From Rickettsiales bacterium UBA2645 (GTDB lineage Bacteria; Pseudomonadota; Alphaproteobacteria; Rickettsiales; UBA1997), in assembly GCA_002359655.1 (NCBI GenBank), contig DENL01000035.1:10161-74160 (forward strand): a stretch of DNA of 64,000 nucleotides. The letters are read 5' to 3'. Below, in pieces: positions 39,902 to 47,892 of the stretch. The position numbers were made by a program, and so were the translations under genes. The notes under the pieces are model-generated. The model did not search any database, was not told where the DNA came from, and saw nothing but the letters and a program-made list of their open reading frames with translations. The number at the start of each line of letters is the position of its first letter. Within the stretch, counting starts at the first letter, position 1.

Positions 39902-40777
39902 TTATTTATCTTTTAAAAATTGTTCAAGCGCCAGCATATCTGCCCACGCTAATTTCTTTTTTGCTGATTGGCGCATCAAATAAGATGGGTGAAAAATTAC
40001 AAAAGTTTTGATTTTTCGTGGTAAAAATTTCGGCGCAAAATCCATAAATTTTCCGCGTACTGAACTGATCGGATCATTAATTCCAAGGATTGCAGACATT
40101 GCAGTTGCGCCAACTAAAACTAAAACTTCTGGATTTAAAAGCTGAATATGACGCTCAACAAATGGTCGGCAAATTGCCAGCTCTTCATCGGTTGGACGGC
40201 GATTTCCTGGTGGTCTCCAAAAAATTACATTGCTGATGTAGAAGTTTTCAGCCCGTGTCATATTGATGGCGCGAAACATAGCATCTAAAACTTTTCCTGA
40301 ATCGCCACAAAATGGAATACCTTGCAAATCCTCGTGGTTACCGGGTGCTTCGCCGATTACCATCACTTTTGAATTAGAATTTCCATCAGAAAAAACTGTG
40401 TTGCTGGCCATTTTTTTTAAATTACAGCCGTCAAAATTTTCAACCGCCTTGCGTAATTCAGATAGATTTTTTGCGGCTTCGGCAGCTTTTTTTGCCTGCG
40501 CTACAATTTCATTTAGTGAAATAAATTGTGCCGAGTTTTGTTCTTGAGAAGCCATTGAGCTTGCTTTAAGATTGTCTAGAGATTTTTTTGCCAAAGTTGA
40601 AATTGCCTCGCTGGTTGAAAATTGTGGCCTGATAAAAGTTTGCACTACTAAATTTTTTTTCTCTTCTTTTACCGAGTCTTTTTGCAAAAAATGATTTTGT
40701 GATTTTTCTACAATCACCTCATTTAAATCATTGTCGATGTAGAATTGTAAAGCTTCTGCAAGATTTTGTTTGGTCAT
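39902..40777 (-). CDS. Uracil-DNA glycosylase, family 4-like
   Basis: 291 aa: a divergent Lys/Gln-rich N-terminal third, then the glycosylase core with GEAPGNHEDLQGIPFCGDSG (catalytic loop), NVIFWRPPGNRRPT and the uracil-site FHPSYLMRQ. Family 4 enzymes normally bind 4Fe-4S through four Cys. Only two candidates (DGCNLK and AICRPF) are evident, and the Cys before RPP is Trp here. Removes uracil from DNA, complementing dut. Its ATG overlaps the nrdR stop by 4 bp (ATGA), so translational coupling is likely. Confidence 0.9.
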   Translation of the reverse strand: MTKQNLAEALQFYIDNDLNEVIVEKSQNHFLQKDSVKEEKKNLVVQTFIRPQFSTSEAISTLAKKSLDNLKASSMASQEQNSAQFISLNEIVAQAKKAAEAAKNLSELRKAVENFDGCNLKKMASNTVFSDGNSNSKVMVIGEAPGNHEDLQGIPFCGDSGKVLDAMFRAINMTRAENFYISNVIFWRPPGNRRPTDEELAICRPFVERHIQLLNPEVLVLVGATAMSAILGINDPISSVRGKFMDFAPKFLPRKIKTFVIFHPSYLMRQSAKKKLAWADMLALEQFLKDK

Positions 40778-41226
40778 TGCTTTACCACCTGTTTGATAAA
40801 TTTTTGGAAATCATCAGCCTTCTCAAAATTTTTATAAACCGAGGCAAAACGTACAAAAGCAACTTTGTCCAGCTTTTCCAAAGCTGCCATGACTCTTTCG
40901 CCAATTTTTGAAGAAGCTATTTCAGTTTCGCTTTCAACTTCTAGCTGACGCACAATATTATTAACTAATTTTTCTACCTGAACTTCTGAAACTGGTCTTT
41001 TTCTAACCGCCATTTCAATTGATTTTTTTAACTTTTCTGGATCAAAAATTTTTTTCTCACCATTTTTTTTGATCACTAAAATTTCACGAAGTTGTACACG
41101 CTCAAATGTTGTAAATCTTGAATCGCAGGCAGCGCAATAACGCCGTCTTTTCACCGATTCACCATCGTCTGAAATTCGACTGTCTTTCACTTGAGTTTCA
41201 ATATTTCCACAAAATGGGCAGCGCAT
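40774..41226 (-). CDS. nrdR: Transcriptional repressor NrdR
   Basis: 150-aa ATP/dATP-sensing regulator of ribonucleotide reductase genes. An N-terminal zinc ribbon (MRCPFCGN at 1-8, then CAACDSRFTTFE) is followed by the ATP-cone (VIKKNGEKKIFDPEKLKKSI). No NrdR box pair is seen close by. Starts the nrdR-udg-hisZ transcript. Confidence 0.97.
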   Translation of the reverse strand: MRCPFCGNIETQVKDSRISDDGESVKRRRYCAACDSRFTTFERVQLREILVIKKNGEKKIFDPEKLKKSIEMAVRKRPVSEVQVEKLVNNIVRQLEVESETEIASSKIGERVMAALEKLDKVAFVRFASVYKNFEKADDFQKFIKQVVKQ

Positions 41227-41264
41227 ATTTAAAATTTTTAAGAAAAATTTTAGTTCTAAATTGT

Positions 41265-41298
41265 GTTAAATTTTTAAGGGCGGCCTTAAAAATTTAAC
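41265..41298. repeat. Perfect 15-bp inverted repeat between prfB and nrdR
   Basis: GTTAAATTTTTAAGG with a 4-nt loop and its exact complement. On the minus strand it follows the prfB stop by 4 bp and probably ends that transcript, although the U-run after it is poor (ACAATTTAG). Confidence 0.7.
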
Positions 41299-41302
41299 GA
41301 AA

Positions 41303-42401
41303 TTATTTTTTATTTTCTGTAAGGGCTGCTTTGATGAAGCCCTCGATTTCGCCATCTAAAACGGCTTGGATATTTCCAGTTTCAAAATCGGTACGTAAAT
41401 CTTTCACAAGTTGGTAAGGATGCAATACATAAGAGCGGATTTGGTGGCCCCAGCTATTGTCAGTTTTTTGGCTTTCAGATGCGGCCAAAGCGTCTTTCTT
41501 TTTTTGCATTTCCCTTTCAAAAAGTCGTGATTTTAGCATCTTCATGCATTCAGCACGATTACGGATTTGCGAGCGATCCGACTGACATTGCACCACAATA
41601 TTGGTTGGCAAATGCGTCATTCTAACAGCAGAGTCAGTTTTGTTGACATGCTGTCCGCCTGCGCCAGAAGCTCGGAAAGTGTCAATACGTAAATCTTTTT
41701 CTTCGATGATAATTTCGATTTCATCATCAACTTCAGGATAAACCCAAACAGAAGTAAAACTAGTTTGTCTTTTGCCATTAGCATTGAATGGCGAAATGCG
41801 CACAAGTCGGTGCACGCCTGATTCGGTCTTCATCCAACCAAAAGCAAAACGACCAAAAATTTTCAGCGTTGCTGAACGAATTCCGGCCTCTTCGCCATCC
41901 ATCATGCTAACTATTTCAACTTTGAATTTTTTTAAATTGGCAAAGCGTTCATACATACGCAGCAACATCAAACCAAAATCACAAGAGTCAGTTCCACCAG
42001 CGCCAGCATTGATATCAACGAAGCAGTTATTGATGTCGATTGCATCAGAAAATAAACATTCAACCTCAAAACTATCGGAACTTTTTTTCAGTAAAATTAG
42101 ATTTTTTTCGATGTCTTTTAAAAGTTGTTGATCGGCTTCTAACTTTGCCAATTCAGCGTATTCTCGATTATCTTTCAAAGAAGTTTGAATTGCCAAAAAT
42201 GAATTTAATTTTTCTTCTAAAACTGATTTTTCTTTTAAAATTTTTTGCGCTTCTGACTTATTATTCCAGAGTTCAGGATCTTGAGATTTTATATTTAATT
42301 CAGCTAATTTTGTTTGTAATTTTTCTGGCTCAAAGACACCTCTTAATCAAAGCCAGAGAGGCTTCGATTTCAGTAGTTAGATTTTCAATTTCAGCGGACA
42401 T
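41303..42401 (-). CDS. prfB: Peptide chain release factor 2 (programmed +1 frameshift)
   Basis: Reads UGA/UAA stop codons. The reading frame starts at ATG 42401, runs 23 codons to CTT-TGA (42335-42330), then shifts +1 past T42332 and continues to the stop at 41303. This gives 365 aa, the exact length of E. coli RF2. The SPF tripeptide (203-205) and catalytic GGQ (248-250) are intact. Without the shift, only a 23-aa peptide or a 297-residue fragment would result. An inverted repeat follows the gene. Confidence 0.96.
42330..42347 (-). promoter_or_regulatory. Programmed +1 frameshift site of prfB
   Basis: Minus-strand sequence AAGAGGTGTCTTTGAG: a Shine-Dalgarno-like GAGGTG three nt ahead of CTT and an in-frame TGA. 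This is the autoregulatory arrangement of RF2 genes: low RF2 lets the ribosome slip on CTT-T into the +1 frame. Confidence 0.9.
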
Positions 42402-42486
42402 TTAAGATAAAATATTGAAGTTTCAAAGAAGGCAAAATATGGTGCGCGCCACTTTCTCTTCTCGATAAAATTTTTCTACAAAAAAT

Positions 42487-43911
42487 ATGACAGTTACAGC
42501 AAAAAGATTTGACCTTTGTGTTATTGGCGCTGGTCCTGGTGGTTATGTTGCAGCAATTCGCGCAGCACAACTTGGATTAAAAGTTGGCATTGTTGAAGCC
42601 AATCACCTAGGCGGAATTTGTTTAAACTGGGGCTGCATTCCAACTAAAGCACTTTTAAAATCTTCCGAAGTTAATCATCTTATACATAATTTGGATGCTT
42701 ACGGATTTTCTGCTAAAGAAATAAAATTTGATTTTACAAAAATTATTGAACGCTCAAGAGCAGTTTCAAAGCGCTTAAGTACTGGGATTGCTGGATTGAT
42801 GAAAAAAAACAAAATCGAAGTAATTGACGGCTTCGCAAAATTTTTAGACGCCAAAAAAATCTCAGTTTCGCAAGATGGAAGAGAAGTCACACAAGTTGAA
42901 GCAGCTTATTTCATTGTGGCAACAGGCGCTAGAGCAAGAGTAATTCCGGGAATGGAACCTGATATTGAAAATATTTGGACTTATCGCGAAGCTATGACTC
43001 CAAAGGCTTTGCCGAAATCTCTTTTAATTGTTGGTTCAGGTGCAATTGGATCAGAGTTTGCTTCGTTCTACAGAAATATGGGCTCAGAAGTCACTTTAAT
43101 TGAAATGGCCGAAAATATCTTACCAGTTGAAGATGAAGAAATTTCAAAACTGGCTAGAAAGTCTTTCGAAAAACAGGGCATTAAAGTTATAACAAGTGCC
43201 GCACTAAAATCTTTGAAAAAAGGCAAAGGCGAAGTTACCGCTTTGGTTGAAGTTAATGGCAAAGTTGAAGAAATCACAGCTGAAAAAGTTATTATGGCTG
43301 TTGGCATTGTAGCTAATGTAGAAAATTTAGGACTAGAAAAAACTAAAGTTAAAATCGACAAAGGTCGCATCATCGCCAACGGATATTTAGAAACCTCTGA
43401 AGCAAATATTTTTGCAATTGGTGATGTAGTTGGCGCTCCTTGGTTAGCTCACAAAGCATCTCATGAAGGCACAATCGCTGCTGAAAAAATCGCCAGCAAA
43501 CTAAATAAATATGACGCCAAAAAAGTTCACCCAATCAAAGCAGAAAATATTCCGGGTTGCACTTACTCAATGCCACAAATCGCCTCGGTTGGATTAACCG
43601 AAAAGAAAGCTTTGGCAACTGGCAAAAAAATTAAAGTTGGTCGCTTCCCTTATCTGGCAAATGGCAAAGCAATTGCAGCTGGCGAAACCGAAGGTTTAAT
43701 CAAAGTAATTTTTGATGAAAAAACTGGTGAACTTTTAGGAGCTCATTTAATTGGTGCCGAAGTTACTGAAATGATTCAAGGATATGTAATTGCTAAACAA
43801 GCAGAGCTGACTGAGGAAGACTTAATGCATACAATTTTTGCTCACCCAACTATGTCGGAAATGATGCATGAAGCCGTTTTAGATGCTTATGGCAGGGTTA
43901 TTCATTTTTGA
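42487..43911 (+). CDS. lpdA: Dihydrolipoyl dehydrogenase (E3)
   Basis: 474-aa FAD/NAD flavoprotein of the 2-oxoacid dehydrogenase complexes. FAD site VIGAGPGGYVAAIRAAQLG (12-30), redox-active cysteines C45/C50 in GICLNWGCIPTKAL, the NAD fold IVGSGAIGSEFASFY, FAIGDVVGAPWLAHKAS, and the active-site His/Glu region IFAHPTMSE near the C-terminus. Not preceded by E1/E2 genes. Divergent from prfB. Confidence 0.97.
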   Translation: MTVTAKRFDLCVIGAGPGGYVAAIRAAQLGLKVGIVEANHLGGICLNWGCIPTKALLKSSEVNHLIHNLDAYGFSAKEIKFDFTKIIERSRAVSKRLSTGIAGLMKKNKIEVIDGFAKFLDAKKISVSQDGREVTQVEAAYFIVATGARARVIPGMEPDIENIWTYREAMTPKALPKSLLIVGSGAIGSEFASFYRNMGSEVTLIEMAENILPVEDEEISKLARKSFEKQGIKVITSAALKSLKKGKGEVTALVEVNGKVEEITAEKVIMAVGIVANVENLGLEKTKVKIDKGRIIANGYLETSEANIFAIGDVVGAPWLAHKASHEGTIAAEKIASKLNKYDAKKVHPIKAENIPGCTYSMPQIASVGLTEKKALATGKKIKVGRFPYLANGKAIAAGETEGLIKVIFDEKTGELLGAHLIGAEVTEMIQGYVIAKQAELTEEDLMHTIFAHPTMSEMMHEAVLDAYGRVIHF

Positions 43912-43912
43912 T

Positions 43913-43940
43913 TTGACAACAAAAATTCGATTCCTATTTT
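43913..43940 (+). promoter_or_regulatory. Promoter-like motif at the 3' end of lpdA
   Basis: -35 TTGACA (43913-43918), 16-nt spacer, -10 TATTTT (43935-43940). Transcripts from here would meet the hairpin at 43970-44002 before the Lys/Ala-rich gene at 44086. Motif-based. Confidence 0.35.
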
Positions 43941-43969
43941 GCGCCAACCTTTCAGTTAATTCGCAACTT

Positions 43970-44010
43970 CAACCCTTATTTGCTAAAACCAGTTAAGGGT
44001 TGTTATTTTG
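43970..44010 (+). terminator. Intrinsic terminator of lpdA
   Basis: 9-bp stem CAACCCTTA/TAAGGGTTG (43970-43978 and 43994-44002) with a 15-nt loop, then TTATTTT, 58 bp after the lpdA stop. Confidence 0.65.
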
Positions 44011-44085
44011 GGAAACGATTTAACGACAGAAAGAAACTAATCAGAAATTGATTAGATTTATCAAAACAATTTGGCGTAAAAAACA

Positions 44086-44325
44086 ATGAAAAAAATTTCA
44101 TTAATCCTTGCTGTAATTTCTCTTTTTGCTACTGCTGCTCAAGCTGCTACTCCAGCTGCTAAAGCTGAAGTTAAAGCTGCTACAGCAACTGAAGCTGCTC
44201 CAGCTAAAGCTACTACTCCAGCAGTAGAAGCTGCTAAAACTGAAGTGAAAGCTCCAGCTAAAAAAGCTCATCACAAAAAAGCTAAAAAAGCTGAAGAAAA
44301 AGCTGAAGAAAAAACTGCTAACTAA
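44086..44325 (+). CDS. Small secreted Lys/Ala-rich protein
   Basis: 79 aa: a clear signal peptide (MKKISLILAVISLFATAAQA), then a low-complexity tail of Ala, Lys, Glu, Thr and Pro repeats, with a basic KKAHHKKAKKAEEK stretch. Many bacteria have such periplasmic or outer-membrane-associated AK-rich proteins of unknown role. Preceded by a short 7-bp hairpin CTAATCA/TGATTAG (44037-44055) in the leader and followed by a strong terminator, so it is an autonomous unit. Confidence 0.75.
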   Translation: MKKISLILAVISLFATAAQAATPAAKAEVKAATATEAAPAKATTPAVEAAKTEVKAPAKKAHHKKAKKAEEKAEEKTAN

Positions 44326-44349
44326 TTAAAATTGGTTTTGCACTTCTTT

Positions 44350-44386
44350 AAAGCCAAACTGGCAATTGTCAGTTTGGCTTTTTTGT
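44350..44386 (+). terminator. Intrinsic terminator of the Lys/Ala-rich gene
   Basis: 12-bp stem AAAGCCAAACTG/CAGTTTGGCTTT with an 8-nt loop, then TTTT, 24 bp after the stop codon. Confidence 0.92.
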
Positions 44387-44455
44387 TAGGGGCGCAAACA
44401 AAGTTATACTTGATTTTATTTCAATCACAAAAAGAATGCGCCGCTCTTAATTTTT

Positions 44456-44530
44456 GCCGATTTAGCTCAGGGGTAGAGCTACTGTCTTGTAAACAGTGGG
44501 TCGGGAGTTCGAATCTCTCAATCGGCACCA
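44456..44530 (+). tRNA. tRNA-Thr (TGT), integration target
   Basis: 75-nt cloverleaf: acceptor GCCGATT/AATCGGC, D-arm GCTCAGGGGTAGAGC, anticodon loop CTTGTAA (anticodon TGT), T-loop TTCGAAT, encoded CCA. Its 3' 47 nt are repeated exactly at 51886-51932, marking it as the attachment gene of the integrative element. The intact copy is at the integrase end. Confidence 0.97.
44484..44530 (+). repeat. attL: 47-bp direct repeat within tRNA-Thr
   Basis: Identical over 47 bp to 51886-51932, running from the anticodon stem through the CCA end. The flanks differ immediately on both sides. Confidence 0.95.
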
Positions 44531-44579
44531 CTTCTTTCTAAGTTCCATACCATTTACAAAATTATCAAAATTCGTAAAT

Positions 44580-44596
44580 GGGACACTCTCGGGACA
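44580..44596 (+). promoter_or_regulatory. Arm-type site 1: GGGACA-CTCTC-GGGACA
   Basis: Two GGGACA hexamers 11 bp apart, 50 bp inside attL. The same bipartite motif recurs at 44735-44751 (inverted) and 51753-51769. Probably bound by the integrase N-terminal domain or a recombination directionality factor. The rest of 44531-44890 holds no gene. Confidence 0.7.
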
Positions 44597-44734
44597 ATAA
44601 ATAACAAAAATCCTTCATAACCTTTTGTAACGAAGAAAGAAATCTTTGTCTTGTCTATCTTGCAAATTTTTTGTCTTAGCAAAGAATTTTCCTGATAGAA
44701 ACCATTTAGCTTATTTTAGCTTTTCTGAAGAATT

Positions 44735-44751
44735 TGTCCCTTGAATGTCCC
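44735..44751 (-). promoter_or_regulatory. Arm-type site 2: GGGACA-TTCAA-GGGACA (inverted)
   Basis: Same hexamer pair and same 5-nt spacer as site 1, on the opposite strand, 139 bp upstream of the integrase ATG. It could also serve in integrase autoregulation. Confidence 0.7.
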
Positions 44752-44890
44752 ACAGAATAGAATCCTTATCTAACAATCCTTTATTTAAAAGTTTAAAGCA
44801 AATATTTCCTACTGATTAGTTATCAGTTGTTGCCATTTATTGTTATTATTTCTAAGTTTTTCTCAATTCTTAGAATTAAATTAATCAAAA

Positions 44891-45955
44891 ATGGCAACCA
44901 TTGAAAAACGAACCAGCTTAGATGGCACAACCTCTTATCGTGCAAAAGTAAGGCTAAAAGGCTATCCCGCACAAAATGCCACTTTTTCAAGATTAACTGA
45001 TGCTAAAAAATGGGTTCAAGACACTGAATCAGCAATTCGCGAAGGCAGACACTTCAAAACCAACGCTGCAAAAAAACACACTGTAAAAGAATTAATTAAT
45101 CGCTACTTCGAAGAAATATTATCTCGCAAAATAAAAGGAGTTAGTGACCAAACAACTCAACTCAATTGGTGGAAAGATAAAATTGGCAGCTTCCTACTTT
45201 CTGACATAAACACCGCGCTCATCATTGAAAATCGCAACAAACTTTTATCTGAAAAAAGTTTGCGCAAAGAAGGAAAACGAAGCAACGCAACCGTCAATCG
45301 CTATTGCGCATCATTAAGCCACTGCTTCACAATCGCCGTAAAAGAATGGGAGTGGTTACAAGAAAACCCAATGTTAAAAATGAAGAAACTAAAAGAACCA
45401 CGCGGCAGAGTTAGATTTTTAAGCGATGAAGAAAGAGAAAGATTGCTCACAGTTTGCAAAGAAAGTCAAAGCCCTTTTCTTTATGTTTTAGTTGTTTTGG
45501 CAATCAGCACGGGAGCCAGAAAGATGGAGCTTTGCAGCCTTAATTGGGAAGATGTCGATTTGAAGCGCGGCATGATAATTTTGCACGACACCAAAAACGG
45601 TGACAGAAGAGCATTGCCTTTGGTTGGCATTGCCAAAGATTTAATGAAAGAGCATTACAAAAACCGCAACGAAAACACCAATCTAGTTTTCCCAGCAAAA
45701 AATTTAATCGATCCAATTGACATTCGCACACCTTTTGAAACTGCTCTAATCAAAGCAGAAATAAAAGATTTCAGATGGCATGATTTACGCCACTCTTGCG
45801 CAAGTTATTTGGCAATGAATGGCGCAACGCTGGCAGAAATTGCAGGCGTGTTGGGACACAAAACTTTGTCGATGGTTAAGCGCTATTCTCACATTTCAGA
45901 AGCACATACGGCAAAGGTGGTTGAGAGAATGAATAGTAAGATTTTTGGGGTATAA
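44891..45955 (+). CDS. Tyrosine recombinase / phage-type integrase
   Basis: 354 aa. N-terminal DUF4102-free arm-binding part (RTSLDGTTSYRAKVRLKGYP), a SAM-like core-binding domain (about 65-165), then a catalytic domain with Arg in STGARKMELCSLNWEDVD, the box HDLRHSCASYLAMNGA (H-x-x-R), GHKTLSMVKRYSH with the nucleophile Tyr. All catalytic residues are present, so it should be active. It lies next to attL in the intact tRNA-Thr, reading inward. Confidence 0.96.
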   Translation: MATIEKRTSLDGTTSYRAKVRLKGYPAQNATFSRLTDAKKWVQDTESAIREGRHFKTNAAKKHTVKELINRYFEEILSRKIKGVSDQTTQLNWWKDKIGSFLLSDINTALIIENRNKLLSEKSLRKEGKRSNATVNRYCASLSHCFTIAVKEWEWLQENPMLKMKKLKEPRGRVRFLSDEERERLLTVCKESQSPFLYVLVVLAISTGARKMELCSLNWEDVDLKRGMIILHDTKNGDRRALPLVGIAKDLMKEHYKNRNENTNLVFPAKNLIDPIDIRTPFETALIKAEIKDFRWHDLRHSCASYLAMNGATLAEIAGVLGHKTLSMVKRYSHISEAHTAKVVERMNSKIFGV

Positions 45956-45956
45956 A

Positions 45957-47030
45957 ATGAACGTTAAAAAAAATAACTTTCTAAAAGAATATCCAAGTGA
46001 GTTTTGTGGGCTGCTTGAATCATTCCAAAAAATTGGAAAACAAATTTTTCAAGATTCGTGGGAAGGTGATGAGTGGGAGTTTAGTGATGGTAGTTATTTA
46101 GAGCCTAAAGAGGCAAAGCGAAGATTAGCGATGTATTGGAAAGATGCTTGCGAAGAAGTTGAGGGTTGGACTAGTAGTCAAGAATTCAAAAAGAAGGCAA
46201 TTGAGTGGATTACTCAAAAGAATACATGCGACGTTCATGCAAAAAGGGGCTATCCCTTAGATTCTTGGGATGTATCAGCTAGTGAAGCTAAAAAAATTAC
46301 AATAAATCGGAAAGAGATTGATGATTGGATTCTTTGCGAGAGGGATCGGGCGATTGAAAACCTATATCAAAGCAAAATAAATCTGGGACAAAACCCAAAT
46401 TCTCTTTCAGATTTTAGGCACCTAAGGGATTCGATCGCAAAGGATAAGGATTATGTCAAAAAATACAAAAAAAATTTAATGTGTGCTGAAACTATTGAAA
46501 GCCTTAGAAAAATAATAAGAGAAAATTTTGTGAGAGCAGAAATACATGATAAGATTAACAAACATTTGCCGCAAAAAACTTTAGATCCAGAAAGAGTTGA
46601 CGTTTTCAAATTTGCATTAAAAGAAAATCACATCAGATGCTTAGGGGGTTCTGGAAATTACGATTTAAAAGTTCCTAGAAAGCAGTTGGATCACGTTTTA
46701 AGGACTGGAAAAAAGTGGGCTGATAAAGACATTAATTTAAAGGCTAATGCTGTAAAGAAAGAAGCTACAGTCCCAAGTCGATTTACTAAAATGATAAAAT
46801 CTCTTAAGGAAAAACCAGAATATGATTCGTGGGAAAAATTATGGAATTTTCTTTATATTGAAGCGGGCAAGACAGCTTCAGATAATCAATCTTTTAGAGA
46901 CAAATACGAGCTTCTTGAATTTGAAATAAAACAAGGCGTGCCGCAGGCGATTAGATTTAAAACTGTTGAAAGCAAAAGAGAAAGCTCAATGCGGAAATCC
47001 TCTTTTAAAAGAGCTTATACCAAAGCTTAG
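45957..47030 (+). CDS. Hypothetical protein of the integrative element
   Basis: 357 aa, unrecognised. Soluble, charged, mostly helical, with a Trp-rich start (SWEGDEWEFSDGSYL, RRLAMYWKDACEEVEGW), several Lys/Arg-rich segments and no signal peptide or catalytic signature. ATG lies 1 bp after the integrase stop, so it is translated with it. It may be a regulator or a cargo function such as phage interference, but neither is supported by a motif. A later frame start with MGYK at 45945 overlaps the integrase and is less likely. Confidence 0.6.
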   Translation: MNVKKNNFLKEYPSEFCGLLESFQKIGKQIFQDSWEGDEWEFSDGSYLEPKEAKRRLAMYWKDACEEVEGWTSSQEFKKKAIEWITQKNTCDVHAKRGYPLDSWDVSASEAKKITINRKEIDDWILCERDRAIENLYQSKINLGQNPNSLSDFRHLRDSIAKDKDYVKKYKKNLMCAETIESLRKIIRENFVRAEIHDKINKHLPQKTLDPERVDVFKFALKENHIRCLGGSGNYDLKVPRKQLDHVLRTGKKWADKDINLKANAVKKEATVPSRFTKMIKSLKEKPEYDSWEKLWNFLYIEAGKTASDNQSFRDKYELLEFEIKQGVPQAIRFKTVESKRESSMRKSSFKRAYTKA

Positions 47031-47034
47031 TTGT

Positions 47035-47114
47035 TATCCGCAATCTATCCGCAAACTTTATCCTGCGCCATTCCACTCTTCGCGCTATCCGCAATCTATC
47101 CGCGGCCTACCCGC
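47035..47114 (+). repeat. Phased TATCCGC repeats (iteron-like)
   Basis: TATCCGC at 47035, 47046, 47086 and 47097, the variant TACCCGC at 47108, and a TATCCTGC at 47059. Most are spaced exactly 11 bp apart, one helical turn. The unit TATCCGCAATCTATCCGC is repeated exactly at 47035-47052 and 47086-47103. The array is C-rich and lies in the gap ahead of the excisionase-like, winged-helix and AAA genes, fitting a replication origin, an Xis-binding region or an operator. Confidence 0.75.
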
Positions 47115-47219
47115 ATTTCATCAAATGAAATTATCGAAATTTAGATATTAGATCGTTGCCGAGTCAGCAAGAACACTGCTGGTTTTTCTTCAATTATTAA
47201 TAACTAAATTTTTATAAAA

Positions 47220-47447
47220 ATGTCACAAGAAAGTAATCGTCAAAAAGTCAGACTACTAACCGTAAATCAATTTATCGAAGCTCATCCATTTATGACTTCT
47301 GGAGGATTGAGGGCTCTAATTTTTCAATCTCGTTTTAACGATCTCGATAAGAAAAAAGTAATAAAGCGAATCGGAAGAAAAATTCTTTTAGATGAGGCGG
47401 CTTTTTTTGAATGGCTTAACGAAAGAAGTGAGGTCAACCATGTCTAG
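47220..47447 (+). CDS. Excisionase/AlpA-like small DNA-binding protein
   Basis: 75 aa with a winged helix-turn-helix pattern seen in phage Xis and AlpA-type proteins: RLLTVNQFIEAHPFMTSGGL as first helices, then VIKRIGRKILLDEAAFFEWL as wing and last helix. The same shape selects DNA direct repeats, which suits the TATCCGC array 105 bp upstream. Its stop overlaps the next gene's start. Confidence 0.75.
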   Translation: MSQESNRQKVRLLTVNQFIEAHPFMTSGGLRALIFQSRFNDLDKKKVIKRIGRKILLDEAAFFEWLNERSEVNHV

Positions 47448-47892
47448 AACAGCAAAAAAGCTCGTGGTTTCCAAGTTTGGAGACGTAGGAAATCACGAGC
47501 CAAACCCCTTTAAATTCGAACTAAAAGGCTCAGCAATACTAAGAAATGATTCCCCTAACTGCAACCAAAAATCCAAAAGATTGGTTCTGTGGTTCAGGCT
47601 AACCAAAAACGACCAAGAGGTGGTTTTTGTTCTTAAGGGTCAAAAAGCTAAAACCCTTAAGGCTTTGATAGAAAAAGGCGATAAAGGCTGCACGGCTTTG
47701 GAAATATCCAAAACTTTTGCCCTGCGTTTAAGTGAGTATATCAGGGCTTTACGCAGAGATTGCATTTGCGGTGGTTATAATCTCAACATAACAACCAACA
47801 AAGAGCCTAATCCAGTTGGATGGCATGGTAGATACTTGCTAAATGACGATGTTGAGCTCTTAGAAAATGATGTTTTTGGAGGTGTGAAATGA
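47440..47892 (+). CDS. Winged-helix (HTH_39-like) phage-type protein
   Basis: 150 aa. A variable N-terminal half is followed by a winged-helix block: KAKTLKALIEKGDKGCTALE, ISKTFALRLSEYIRALRRDC, then a strand with GWHGRYLLND. This block is common upstream of RepA-like ATPases in small prophages and islands. ATG 47440 is inside the previous gene. Its TGA overlaps the ATPase ATG (ATGA), indicating translational coupling. Confidence 0.7.
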   Translation: MSRTAKKLVVSKFGDVGNHEPNPFKFELKGSAILRNDSPNCNQKSKRLVLWFRLTKNDQEVVFVLKGQKAKTLKALIEKGDKGCTALEISKTFALRLSEYIRALRRDCICGGYNLNITTNKEPNPVGWHGRYLLNDDVELLENDVFGGVK

